From Psychrobacter sp. UBA3483 (GTDB taxonomy: Bacteria > Pseudomonadota > Gammaproteobacteria > Pseudomonadales > Moraxellaceae), in the NCBI RefSeq assembly GCF_002377905.1, contig NZ_DFQS01000044.1, positions 1-64,000 on the forward strand: 64,000 bases of DNA, written 5' to 3'. Position numbers and translations under genes: made by a program. Shown piece after piece: positions 35,695 through 44,660 of this stretch (position 1 is its first letter; each line of letters starts with the position of its first letter). The notes under the pieces are model-generated. The model ran no database searches. It was not told where the DNA came from and saw only the letters and a program-made list of their open reading frames with translations.

Positions 35695-36395
35695 TGCCAG
35701 ACGACAATTTAAAAAGCATGGCAAAAAAATCAGCTAAGCCGTTACGCGTCGCTGTTTTGGTATCGGGTAGTGGTAGCAACCTGCAAGTTTTGATTAATGC
35801 CATGCAAGCTGGCGCGCTACCGATTGAGATTGTTGGCGTTATCAGTAATCGTGAAGATGCTTATGCCATCACACGTGCCAATGACGCTGCGATTCCCGTT
35901 GCCGTCTTATCTCACGTTGCTAGCGGCAAACGCATGGGTATCAAAACCTTTGAAACCCATGCCAGCGCACAGCTAATTACTTGGCAGCCTGATTTGATTG
36001 TTCTTGCAGGATTTATGCGGGTGTTAAGTAGCGCATTTATCGATAATGCGCCTGCGCCAATGATTAACCTGCACCCTGCTCTACTGCCCGCTTATAAGGG
36101 CCTAGATACCCATCAGCGCGCCATACAAGCGGGTGAACGTCATCATGGCTGTAGTATTCATGTGGTCACTGCAGAGCTTGATGCCGGTGCGGTGTTGACC
36201 CAAGCGCTGCTTGAAGTTAATTACAAAGACACTGTGGATAGCCTGCAAGCACGCGTACAAAAAGGCGAACATCAACTCTTACCATGGACTCTATTACTGA
36301 TTGCTAAGGGCATTATTGACTTAGATAATCCACCTGACGATACTGTATCATCTTATCTACCAGCCTTACCTTTAAGACTATGGTTAGATAACTAA
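35694..36395 (+). CDS. purN: Phosphoribosylglycinamide formyltransferase
   Basis: A 233-residue PurN, transferring formyl from 10-formyl-tetrahydrofolate to glycinamide ribotide. The phosphate loop is SGSGSNLQ; the catalytic Asn-His pair is in MINLHPALLP and the Asp in TAELDAGAVLTQ. An N-terminal tail (15 residues) and slightly longer C-terminus account for its extra length relative to the E. coli protein (212 residues). Coupled to purM by TAATG overlap; a terminator follows. Confidence 0.95.
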   Translation: MPDDNLKSMAKKSAKPLRVAVLVSGSGSNLQVLINAMQAGALPIEIVGVISNREDAYAITRANDAAIPVAVLSHVASGKRMGIKTFETHASAQLITWQPDLIVLAGFMRVLSSAFIDNAPAPMINLHPALLPAYKGLDTHQRAIQAGERHHGCSIHVVTAELDAGAVLTQALLEVNYKDTVDSLQARVQKGEHQLLPWTLLLIAKGIIDLDNPPDDTVSSYLPALPLRLWLDN

Positions 36396-36417
36396 GCTTT
36401 AGACTTTATTTATAAAT

Positions 36418-36454
36418 AAAAAAGCAGAATCCGTAATGGGTTCTGCTTTTTTTA
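36418..36454 (+). terminator. Terminator of purMN
   Basis: Stem AGCAGAATCC / GGGTTCTGCT with a GTAAT loop, then seven T. Confidence 0.88.
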
Positions 36455-36464
36455 TGCGCTTAAA

Positions 36465-36510
36465 TAACGAGGTGTTTATAGAAAATGGCTAGTAAAAAAA
36501 TACCTCGTTA
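36465..36510 (-). terminator. Inverted repeat, possible terminator of the downstream dehydrogenase gene
   Basis: 13-bp arms TAACGAGGTGTTT (36465-36477) and AAATACCTCGTTA (36498-36510), matching except for one G-T pair, with a 20-nt loop. T runs lie in the loop rather than after the stem, so the terminator role is uncertain. Confidence 0.4.
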
Positions 36511-36557
36511 CTTAATAGCTAGGTATTTAAAATTAACAGTCTAAAACAACTTAATCA

Positions 36558-37946
36558 TTAAGCAGGTTTTTTATTAACGACATGTACTGCTTTAATATTA
36601 ACAAACTCTTTGATACCAAAGCCGCCATGTTCACGGCCATAGCCTGAATCTTTCACGCCACCGAATGGTAGACCTGGATTGACTAGATCATACCCGTTGA
36701 TATAAACCATACCCGTATCGAAATGCTGCTGGGCTAGATTAATTGCTTTTTCTTCATCTTTTGAGAAGATAGCACCGCCGAGTCCATAACGACTGTCATT
36801 GGCAATACGGAAAGCATCGTCTTGGTCTTTGGCACGAATAAGCGCGGCAACGGGACCAAATAGCTCATCTTTATAAGCTGGTTGATCGGGTTTGATGTTT
36901 TCCAAAATCGTTGGTGGATAAAACGCGCCCGGCTTATCAGGCACTTCACCGCCGATCGTGATGGTCGCACCTTTATCCACGCTTTCTTGCACTTGCTTGT
37001 GCAACGTATCACGCTGTTTGCTACTAGACATCGGACCTACGTCAGTCGACTCTTCCATTGGATCGCCAACTTTATAGCTGTTGAATTTCTCGATAACCAA
37101 ATCACGGAATTTATCATAAACGCTATCGACGACCACAAAACGTTTAGCCGCAATACAAGTCTCGCCGTTGTTATATAAACGCGCATGGGCACAGGTTGCC
37201 GCTGCTAAATCTAAGTCAGCGTCGTCTAATACGATAAAGGCATCGTTCGAGCCAAGCTCCATAACGGTCTTTTTCAGTACTTTTGCTGCTTGTTGCGCGA
37301 CTACTCGACCAGCGACATCGCTACCCGTTAAGGTAACACCGCGTACTTTTTCATGCTCAATCACTTTTTCAGATTGGTCATGACTGATAATCAATGCGCG
37401 GAATAAGCCTTCTGGCAAATCAGATTCTTGCATGATTTTTTCAATCAATAACCCAGATCCAGTCACGTTTGAGGCGTGTTTAAGTAAAATACTATTACCC
37501 GCCATCAAGTTAGCAATGGTATAGCGGAATACTTGGTAAGCTGGAAAGTTCCACGGCTGAATACCATAAATGATACCGATGGGATCATAGCTGATTAAGC
37601 CTTTCTTAATACCTTCGATATCACGTTCGTCATCAGCTAAGGCAGCAACGCCTTCGCTTGCCGTAAAATCACAAATCGCTTTACATAAATCTACTTCGCC
37701 TAAGCTCGCCTCTAAGGTCTTACCACGCTCTTCAGTCATTAGCTTCGCAAGCTCGTCTTTATACTTCATTAGCATCTCGCCAATCGAGTTAACGACTTTG
37801 GCGCGCTCATCGGCACTGACCAAACGCCATTTTGAAAACGCTTCGTGTGAGGCATCGATGATTTTATTAACTTCATCGCTGCTCATATAAGTATAGTTTT
37901 TAATGTCTTTACCCGTCGCTGGGTTCACAGTGGTAATATCTGCCAT
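36558..37946 (-). CDS. NAD(P)-dependent succinate-semialdehyde-type aldehyde dehydrogenase
   Basis: A 462-residue aldehyde dehydrogenase. IIYGIQPWNFPAYQVF is the cofactor-binding block, ELGSNDAFIVLDDAD holds the catalytic Glu, and NNGETCIAAKRF the catalytic Cys (near residue 264). The CxAAKRF pattern and short length resemble Sad/YneI-type succinate-semialdehyde dehydrogenases, which finish GABA or putrescine breakdown. No gabT or transporter is nearby. TAAGGAT before ATG supports the start. Substrate inferred from subgroup only. Confidence 0.87.
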   Translation of the reverse strand: MADITTVNPATGKDIKNYTYMSSDEVNKIIDASHEAFSKWRLVSADERAKVVNSIGEMLMKYKDELAKLMTEERGKTLEASLGEVDLCKAICDFTASEGVAALADDERDIEGIKKGLISYDPIGIIYGIQPWNFPAYQVFRYTIANLMAGNSILLKHASNVTGSGLLIEKIMQESDLPEGLFRALIISHDQSEKVIEHEKVRGVTLTGSDVAGRVVAQQAAKVLKKTVMELGSNDAFIVLDDADLDLAAATCAHARLYNNGETCIAAKRFVVVDSVYDKFRDLVIEKFNSYKVGDPMEESTDVGPMSSSKQRDTLHKQVQESVDKGATITIGGEVPDKPGAFYPPTILENIKPDQPAYKDELFGPVAALIRAKDQDDAFRIANDSRYGLGGAIFSKDEEKAINLAQQHFDTGMVYINGYDLVNPGLPFGGVKDSGYGREHGGFGIKEFVNIKAVHVVNKKPA

Positions 37947-38419
37947 GATAATTATCCTTAGTTATTTGTTTATTATACGCCAATCTCAACTTATCGTAGG
38001 CTTTTGATTTTTATAGAATTTAAAATTCTAATTGTTTTAACTGAAATTTTAAAAACTAAGCAAACCAATACCTTAGAAAAATAAGTTGAGAGTGGGGTTT
38101 ATTATGTAGTGAAGCATTGTATGTAATGAATACCTGATGAGCGAGGCCTAATTGTTAAAAAACAATCTACCACTAAACAAATTGATATTATCGAATCACT
38201 TAACAATGCTCGCTCTAATTGTCTTTTTTCTTAATGTCTATTTAGCATAGCAAAATGCATTGGCTATAGTTTTACAAGTTATGAAGAAGTGTGCGTAAGA
38301 TGTTAATAATGTGACGCCCCTATAAAGACTCGTTTGATTTAAAAAAACTAAATTTAGAGAACCTTTTGATTTAAAGAGCTTTTCAATTTAAAAAGCTTGA
38401 TCTAAAAAATAGAGGCAAT
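37947..38419. other. Spacer with short AT-rich direct repeats
   Basis: About 470 bp between the dehydrogenase start and the LysR terminator. It includes tandem AT-rich units near 38364-38380 and 38380-38397 (TTTTGATTTAAAGAGC and a variant) with a related motif at 38333. No gene is supported; the dehydrogenase promoter is expected near the left end. Confidence 0.45.
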
Positions 38420-38456
38420 AAAAAACCAGCCCATGGTACATGTGCTGGTTCTTTAA
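38420..38456 (-). terminator. Terminator of the LysR gene
   Basis: On the minus strand AACCAGC...GCTGGTT forms the stem and is followed by six T. Confidence 0.82.
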
Positions 38457-38464
38457 AAGTTGTA

Positions 38465-39454
38465 CTAAAACAAATGGTTAATGACTGGAATCTCTGGCGG
38501 CGGATTTTCTTCTTCGGCAACCACTTGCCGCGCCACATGCATAATTAGTTGACGTAACCAACGATGCGCTGGATGGTGCTGTAATAATGGTGACCATGCC
38601 ATGGTCAGCTCAAACTCAGGGATAAAGAATGGTGGCTCTTCCATAATAATACTGTCGTTATTGGCCTGCATTCTCGCCACCCGCGTCGGCAAAGTCGCAA
38701 TCAAATCTTTATTGGCCGCAAGCATCGCTGGCATTTGATAGTGACGGGTAAAGACGCTGATTTGGCGCTTTTGACCTAGGCGTTGCAATGCCTGATCGAT
38801 AGAACCAAGCCCACCCGATTTCTCTGGATTAACCCCAAAGCCAACGCCCATACCTGTTTTGGACACCCAAACATGTTGCGCTTTTAGATAATTTTTTAAA
38901 TTAAAACGATTGGCATATGGCCCTTCAGCCGACAATAAACAGCTAAATGTATCGCGCCAAACCAATACTTGATGGAAGCTTTGCGGAATCTCATTAAAAC
39001 GGTTAATCGCTAAATCTACGCGCCCCTGTTCCATATCACGGTAGGAAACATCAGAGGGCGTCAAGAAGTCCAAAATCACATTGGGCGCTTCAGAGCGTAG
39101 CGCTTTGACCAGTTTTGGCACCAAAGTCGCCTCAGCATAATCTGAAGTCATGATACGAAAAACGCGCGAGGTACTATAAGGGCGAAACTCGGTACGCGGC
39201 TCAAGCACTTGCGTTAAGTCGGCCAGTATCTCGCGAATACGCGGCTGCAGCTCAAGCGCGCGCTCGGTCGGCGTCATACCTTCCGATGAACGCACCAATA
39301 ATGGGTCATTAAACAATTTACGTAGACGCCGCAAAATATTACTCATCGCTGGCTGAGTAATGCCGAGCTGCTCAGCTGCACGTGTGACGTTTTTTTCGCG
39401 AAGTAGTACATCTAAATGCACCAACAAATTCAAATCAACCCGCTGCAAATTCAT
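38465..39454 (-). CDS. LysR-family transcriptional regulator
   Basis: A 329-residue LysR regulator. Residues 1-65 form the winged helix-turn-helix (NLLVHLDVLLREKNVTRAAEQLGITQPAMSNILRRLR), followed by a substrate-binding domain (about 95-300) of the NahR/NodD-like branch. LysR proteins usually control an adjacent divergent gene; here the divergent neighbour is aceA, 745 bp away, so control of isocitrate lyase or of itself is plausible but unproven. The effector is unknown. AAAGAG precedes the start. Confidence 0.9.
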   Translation of the reverse strand: MNLQRVDLNLLVHLDVLLREKNVTRAAEQLGITQPAMSNILRRLRKLFNDPLLVRSSEGMTPTERALELQPRIREILADLTQVLEPRTEFRPYSTSRVFRIMTSDYAEATLVPKLVKALRSEAPNVILDFLTPSDVSYRDMEQGRVDLAINRFNEIPQSFHQVLVWRDTFSCLLSAEGPYANRFNLKNYLKAQHVWVSKTGMGVGFGVNPEKSGGLGSIDQALQRLGQKRQISVFTRHYQMPAMLAANKDLIATLPTRVARMQANNDSIIMEEPPFFIPEFELTMAWSPLLQHHPAHRWLRQLIMHVARQVVAEEENPPPEIPVINHLF

Positions 39455-40199
39455 ATCTATTTCTCTTTACCGTAGAATAAACGCCACCATAAGCTTAGAA
39501 AAGCGCGGCATCTTCCGTCCTATTATTTTATAAAACTGGGTTATCACTGTCTAAATTAAGCATTTCTCTATCTAAATAGCTTTAATATATGCTTATTATA
39601 ACCCAAGTTACCCTGCTCAAGCCATTGTTTTGTCTATACTATAACCAAATGAAATACCCAAGATAATAATCATAAACTAGATAAATCAGGGTAACCTAGC
39701 TATAGTGCTTAGCAAGCGCTGATAAGTCATTTTCAAATATTATCCCATCAGCATGTGTTTTAACGAATCGATGATGCATACTATTTTATCGCACTTTTAC
39801 GTTAAAAGATGGACAGAAAACTTATTGCGTAAACCTTATTGTGAAATCAGCTTTGTTATAAATTTAACTTTTTGCTCGCAGCAGTTTTTAAGCTTGAATA
39901 AATGTCTTGTACGCTTTAGGGTAATAAGCAGTTTAGCTGGCGACTACCTCTTATCTATAAAAACGCCGATTTAACCCAAGAAATAAAAGCTGACCAAAAA
40001 GACAGGTTTTATTTGCTTTTACGACCATTTTCTTATAGTTTAATAAAGGGTGCTCAGGCAAAAAATTTATATCCCAAATTTTACTTTTGCTAATGTACTT
40101 CTTTTTAAGAATCATTATTTTATAAGCAACCACTATCTGCATATTTTACTCGATTAATTTACATCCCCTTTAATCCCCACCCCACCAAGGAGACTATAG
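39455..40199. other. Long intergenic region between LysR gene and aceA
   Basis: A 745-bp non-coding stretch. Two overlapping short frames (39753-39974 plus, 39951-40142 minus) have no ribosome binding site or recognisable product. It should hold the divergent promoters and any regulator sites; I could not identify a definite operator. Confidence 0.5.
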
Positions 40200-41786
40200 A
40201 TGTCAACTGCATATAAATCAGCGATTGATCTAGTACGTGAACTAAAGCAAAAGCACGGTAACTGGCAGAATATCAGCGAGACTGATGCTGCACGTATGAT
40301 GATGCAAAACCGTTTCAAAACTGGTTTAGATATCGCCAAGTATACTGCAAAAATCATGCGTCAAGACATGGAAGATTATGACAATGATACGTCTCAGTAC
40401 ACGCAATCTTTAGGTGCATGGCATGGTTTCGTTGCTCAGCAAACCATGTACGCTAAGAAAAAATACTTCGGTACGACGGCTAAAACTTACATTTACCTAT
40501 CAGGTTGGATGGTCGCTGCCCTACGTTCTGAGTTTGGTCCTCTACCTGACCAATCTATGCACGAAAAAACGTCTGTGCCTAAGCTAATCGAAGAAATCTA
40601 CACCTTCTTACGTCAAGCTGATGCTAAAGTGTTAAACGACTACTTCCGTGAGCTAAACGCTGCAGAAGAAGCGGGTCAAGACACTTCAGCTATCCTAGAA
40701 AAAATCGAAAACTTTGATTCACACGTTGTGCCAATCATTGCTGATATCGATGCAGGTTTCGGTAACGAAGAAGCGACTTACTTGCTAACTAAGCAAATGA
40801 TCGAAGCGGGTGCTTGCGCTATCCAAGTTGAAAACCAAGTATCTGACGCAAAACAGTGTGGTCACCAAGCGGGTAAAGTAACTGTACCGCATGAAGACTA
40901 CATCGCAAAAATTAATGCGATTCGTTATGCATTCTTAGAGCTAGGTGTTGAAGACGGCGTTATCGTTGCTCGTACTGACTCTGAAGGCGCATCACTAACG
41001 CAAAAAATCCCAGTATCAAATGAGCCAGGCGACCTTGCTTCTCAATATATCGACTTCCTAGAAATGGAAGAAGTGACCATCGAAGAAGCAAAAGAAAATG
41101 ACAGCCTTCTTAAGCACAACGGCAAATTGGTTCGTCCTAAGCGTCTAGCTAACGGTCTATATCAGTTCCGTGAAGAAACCAACATCGACCGCGTCGTACT
41201 TGACTGTGTCACTGCTCTAGAAAACGGTGCTGATCTACTATGGATCGAAACACCTACTCCAGACGTAGAACACATCAAAATGATGGTTGACCGTATTAAA
41301 GAAGAGCAGCCAAAAGCGAAACTTGTATATAACAACAGCCCATCGTTCAACTGGACGCTAAACTTCCGTAAGCAAGTTATCGCTCAGTGGGAAGAAGAAG
41401 GTAAAGACATCTCTGCCTACAACAAAGACAACTTGATGAGTGCTGATTACGACGGTACTGAGCTTGATGAAGCTGCTGACATCGCTGCGAAGAACTTCCA
41501 ACGTGACGCATCACGCGAAGCGGGTGTCTTCCATCACCTAATCACGCTACCTACTTACCACACCACTGCACTTAGCGTTCATGAACTTGCTAAAGGCTAC
41601 TTCGGTGAAGAAGGTATGCTTGCTTATGCAGCTGGCGTCCAACGTAAAGAAATCCGTGAAGGCATCGCTTGTGTTAAACACCAAGCAATGGCGGGTTCTG
41701 ACCTTGGCGATGATCACAAAGAAATCTTCTCTGGTGAAAACGCCCTTAAAGCTGGTGGTGGCAAAAACACCATGAACCAGTTCTAA
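40200..41786 (+). CDS. aceA: Isocitrate lyase (long form)
   Basis: A 528-residue isocitrate lyase splitting isocitrate into glyoxylate and succinate, first step of the glyoxylate shunt. The catalytic cysteine is C220 in KQCGHQAGKVTVPHEDY; PIIADIDAGFGNEEA binds magnesium, and the NNSPSFNW block lines the active site. The length exceeds the E. coli enzyme (434) and matches the long form of Pseudomonas and Acinetobacter. CAAGGAG gives a strong ribosome binding site. Partner malate synthase G is at the right end of the window. Confidence 0.97.
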   Translation: MSTAYKSAIDLVRELKQKHGNWQNISETDAARMMMQNRFKTGLDIAKYTAKIMRQDMEDYDNDTSQYTQSLGAWHGFVAQQTMYAKKKYFGTTAKTYIYLSGWMVAALRSEFGPLPDQSMHEKTSVPKLIEEIYTFLRQADAKVLNDYFRELNAAEEAGQDTSAILEKIENFDSHVVPIIADIDAGFGNEEATYLLTKQMIEAGACAIQVENQVSDAKQCGHQAGKVTVPHEDYIAKINAIRYAFLELGVEDGVIVARTDSEGASLTQKIPVSNEPGDLASQYIDFLEMEEVTIEEAKENDSLLKHNGKLVRPKRLANGLYQFREETNIDRVVLDCVTALENGADLLWIETPTPDVEHIKMMVDRIKEEQPKAKLVYNNSPSFNWTLNFRKQVIAQWEEEGKDISAYNKDNLMSADYDGTELDEAADIAAKNFQRDASREAGVFHHLITLPTYHTTALSVHELAKGYFGEEGMLAYAAGVQRKEIREGIACVKHQAMAGSDLGDDHKEIFSGENALKAGGGKNTMNQF

Positions 41787-41829
41787 TGTCCGATTACTTA
41801 TAAGTACATTTTATAAGTAACCGTTATAG

Positions 41830-41864
41830 AAAAGCCGTCCTACCTTGTAGGGCGGCTTTTTCTG
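41830..41864 (+). terminator. Terminator of aceA
   Basis: Stem AAGCCGTCCTAC / GTAGGGCGGCTT, loop CTT, then a T run. Confidence 0.9.
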
Positions 41865-42076
41865 GCTTTAAATAATTTCCCTATATAAAACGATAGCGTT
41901 ATTAAATAGCCATTTTTAGACCATTTAGATGTCCATCGATTGAATTGAGGACACGCCCTAGTATCAGCTAATCAGCCAAAGTAAAACTTTTACTTGTCAT
42001 TGTTCGATAGCTCTCATACGATGGTAATTATTTAACAGGTATTACCAATCATTCATGACTATAATCGGGAGCCATC

Positions 42077-43771
42077 ATGCAAGAGATAGAGCTGAAATTT
42101 CTAGTACCAGAATCACGCTTAAAAGGTTTGATGCGCCAAGCAAATATTAAATCCTCACAGCTCACGCGGCTGGCCGCGCATTATTATGACACTCCCGATC
42201 AGCAGCTCGCTAAGGCGGGTATTGGCTTACGTATTCGTCAGGAAGGCGATGCGTGGGTGCAGACCATCAAAGCAGGTGGCGATGGTATTGCGGCACGTTT
42301 AGAGCACAATGCGGTACTAGATAACCAACAGGTCCAAGCAATGTTGGAAGCGGACACCCTTATGCCTGATTTAGGTATCTATAAAGATACCGCCATTGCC
42401 GCTGCTCTAGAGTCATTTAAATTAACGAAACTGGCCAAAACGCTTAACCGATTATATGTCACCGATGTCGAGCGTATAACACGGATGCTGGTAGACAATA
42501 ACGATAATGAATGCAGTAATCAGATTGAGATGGCATACGACTACGGAGAGATTATTCACGGCAGCGATACCAGTCAGCGCTATACCATTCAAGAAATCGA
42601 GTTTGAGCTCATATCAGGCGATGTAGATTTTTTATTTACGACCGCCAAAACCTGGTGTCAACGTCATAAACTCTGCCTCTCTACGGTGACCAAAGCCGAG
42701 CGTGGTGGCCTATTAATTACGGGGCAACAACATAGCCCAGCGGTTAGCGCCAATCTTAGCGCCCTAACTGTCGATAAAGACAGCAGCAGGCCAGCATTTA
42801 TACGGGCTGTCGTACATAATTGTCTACTACAAATATTACCCAATAGTAGCGCCATCGTCGCAGGTAGCACGGACAATGAGCATGTTTTACAATTACATGA
42901 CGGTATTCAGCGCTTACGTACCGCGCTCAAAGTGTTTGGCAGCTTCTCTGATGAGCTCAATCCTGATTGGTCAACCATCCTTAAGCAAACAACGACTTTA
43001 CTGACTGATTATCGCAAGCTTGCTTATCTTGCCAGTCATATCGAACCCTATCTACAAGAACATGATGCCCCAAGCGTTGATTGGACGGTAGAAATCGAAG
43101 CATTAAAGATTACCCCTATTGAAGCGGTACGCGCCAACAATTTGCAATTGACCTTGCTTGAGCTGATAGCTTTCACCATGAGTGACCCTAACCTTGAACC
43201 ACAGGCCGATAAACGCGCGGCTCATAAGCTTAGAAAAGTATTGAACAAACGTTATAAAAAATTGCTGAAAGCTGAGAGAAAATTCCATGAAGCTAGAAAT
43301 GCTAAAGTGGATAGCAAAGATTTAGATAGTACGAGTTTAGAAAACGTTAATTTAGAAGGCGTTAATTTAGAAAATACGGATTCGCAAAGTCTGCAGGCGC
43401 AGGCGGTAGATTTACCAGTCAAGGGCGAAAAACAAGCCCAGTATAAATTGTACCGTCAGCTTGAAAAATTGCGCTATGTTAGTGAGTTTGCAGCGCCCTT
43501 AATCAACAATGAAAAGTTTAAAAACAATAAGCTCAACAGTAAAAAATCCAAAAAGAAAAGTAAGCGCTTCCTAAAACGTCTCGTAAAAGCACAGCAAGCG
43601 CTTGGGCAACAACGTGCTATCACTTATTATCAACAGTGCTATCAACATAGAGCTGGTACTGACTTTAATGCTTGGTATGGCGCAGGCTGGTTAAACGCCT
43701 CTTTGATAAATGCTAACAAAAAAACTGAAAAATGCTTAGCTAAGCTTAAATCTGTAGATAAGTTTTGGTAA
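42077..43771 (+). CDS. CYTH-CHAD domain protein (inorganic triphosphatase-like)
   Basis: A 564-residue two-domain protein. The CYTH domain (residues 1-210) starts with the EIELKF signature and has Arg/Lys/Glu strands forming a triphosphate tunnel, as in the E. coli triphosphatase YgiF. A CHAD domain (about 240-560) follows, rich in His, Arg and Lys, a fold associated with polyphosphate binding. Between its halves is an acidic leucine-rich stretch at about residues 417-440 (SLENVNLEGVNLEN) of five-residue periodicity. Good GGGAG before ATG; a 7-bp repeat TGGTAAT/ATTACCA lies 30 bp upstream. Confidence 0.9.
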   Translation: MQEIELKFLVPESRLKGLMRQANIKSSQLTRLAAHYYDTPDQQLAKAGIGLRIRQEGDAWVQTIKAGGDGIAARLEHNAVLDNQQVQAMLEADTLMPDLGIYKDTAIAAALESFKLTKLAKTLNRLYVTDVERITRMLVDNNDNECSNQIEMAYDYGEIIHGSDTSQRYTIQEIEFELISGDVDFLFTTAKTWCQRHKLCLSTVTKAERGGLLITGQQHSPAVSANLSALTVDKDSSRPAFIRAVVHNCLLQILPNSSAIVAGSTDNEHVLQLHDGIQRLRTALKVFGSFSDELNPDWSTILKQTTTLLTDYRKLAYLASHIEPYLQEHDAPSVDWTVEIEALKITPIEAVRANNLQLTLLELIAFTMSDPNLEPQADKRAAHKLRKVLNKRYKKLLKAERKFHEARNAKVDSKDLDSTSLENVNLEGVNLENTDSQSLQAQAVDLPVKGEKQAQYKLYRQLEKLRYVSEFAAPLINNEKFKNNKLNSKKSKKKSKRFLKRLVKAQQALGQQRAITYYQQCYQHRAGTDFNAWYGAGWLNASLINANKKTEKCLAKLKSVDKFW

Positions 43772-43835
43772 TAGAAACTAAAACTGGCTTTTTGACCCTG
43801 TCTCTTACTTATACTTAACTTAACCTTTACATAAT

Positions 43836-43881
43836 TCAAAAAAAAGACAGTGACCATAAGGTACGTTGTCTTTTTTTTATG
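43836..43881. terminator. Bidirectional terminator between CHAD and L,D-transpeptidase genes
   Basis: AAAAAGACA / TGTCTTTTT outer stem with an imperfect inner stem, A and T runs on both sides, between convergent genes. Confidence 0.75.
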
Positions 43882-43958
43882 CGTAATGTTTTTAAGCCTG
43901 ATGTTTTTTAAGCACAATGTTTTCTAAGCGTAGTGTTTTTTAAGCATAGGGTTTTCGA
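43881..43958. repeat. Five-copy 16-bp tandem repeat
   Basis: Units of 15-16 bp beginning at 43881, 43896, 43912, 43928 and 43944, with consensus GCNNNRTGTTTTTTAA. They fill the gap between the terminator and the end of the L,D-transpeptidase gene. Confidence 0.8.
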
Positions 43959-43965
43959 GTAAATA

Positions 43966-44505
43966 TCAATGAGCAACAATGGTCACAGCTGTGCCCTCGA
44001 TAACTTGCTCAAATAGCTCCAAAATATCTTCATTGCGCATCCGTATACATCCGTGCGAGAGAGGCTCGCCCATTGGTTCGCTGTCTGGCGTGCCATGAAT
44101 ATAAATATAACGCTGATAAGTATCGCAGCCGCCATGAGCATTGCTGCCTTTATTCAATCCCTCTTCAAGACCGCTCAGCCATAAAATACGGCTTAATATC
44201 CAATCGCGCTCAGGATGCAACTCACCAAGCTCTGCACTATAGACCTCGCCCGTAGGGACACGTCCAATGAACACCGCATTTATGGGTTCATCTGTGCCTA
44301 TTTTCTTGGCGATAAAATGTTTGCCAAGGGGTGTGCAGCCGCTATCTTGCTGACTGCCAATGCCATTTTTAGCGGTCGACACCGTATATTGAGTCATTTG
44401 TTTATCGTATTTATATAGCGTTAACATTTGCTGAGCAATGTTAATAACCAGCTGCACATCAGATTTTTCGTTAAACTTTTCTTTAGATTCTTCATTATTT
44501 GTCAT
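43966..44505 (-). CDS. YkuD L,D-transpeptidase-like protein
   Basis: A 179-residue YkuD-fold protein. The active-site block SHGCIRM places the catalytic Cys at residue 153, with upstream HGTPDSEPMG. Known YkuD enzymes cross-link peptidoglycan or attach proteins to it. No signal peptide or membrane helix precedes the domain: the N-terminus is polar (MTNNEESKEKFNEKSD), so either it acts in the cytoplasm, is exported otherwise, or the true start is missed; the only start with a nearby ribosome-binding-like GGAA is the one used. Domain secure, role open. Confidence 0.88.
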   Translation of the reverse strand: MTNNEESKEKFNEKSDVQLVINIAQQMLTLYKYDKQMTQYTVSTAKNGIGSQQDSGCTPLGKHFIAKKIGTDEPINAVFIGRVPTGEVYSAELGELHPERDWILSRILWLSGLEEGLNKGSNAHGGCDTYQRYIYIHGTPDSEPMGEPLSHGCIRMRNEDILELFEQVIEGTAVTIVAH

Positions 44506-44660
44506 AAGGTTTTCCAGCGCTCATAAATCTACAGTGGTTATTATCGATTGCGTTGAGAGTAAATGGTGAGCGAAATGTTTGCGTTTTTCTATTATTAAGG
44601 GATTGTATCAAGGCTTTTGTCACCGTAATATAGAGGCACACTTTTTGATGCTAGCAGATT

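Noticed and set aside
39753..40142. Two short frames (39753-39974 plus, 39951-40142 minus) between LysR and aceA
   Set aside because: Overlap each other on opposite strands, have no ribosome binding sites and look like translated AT-rich spacer.
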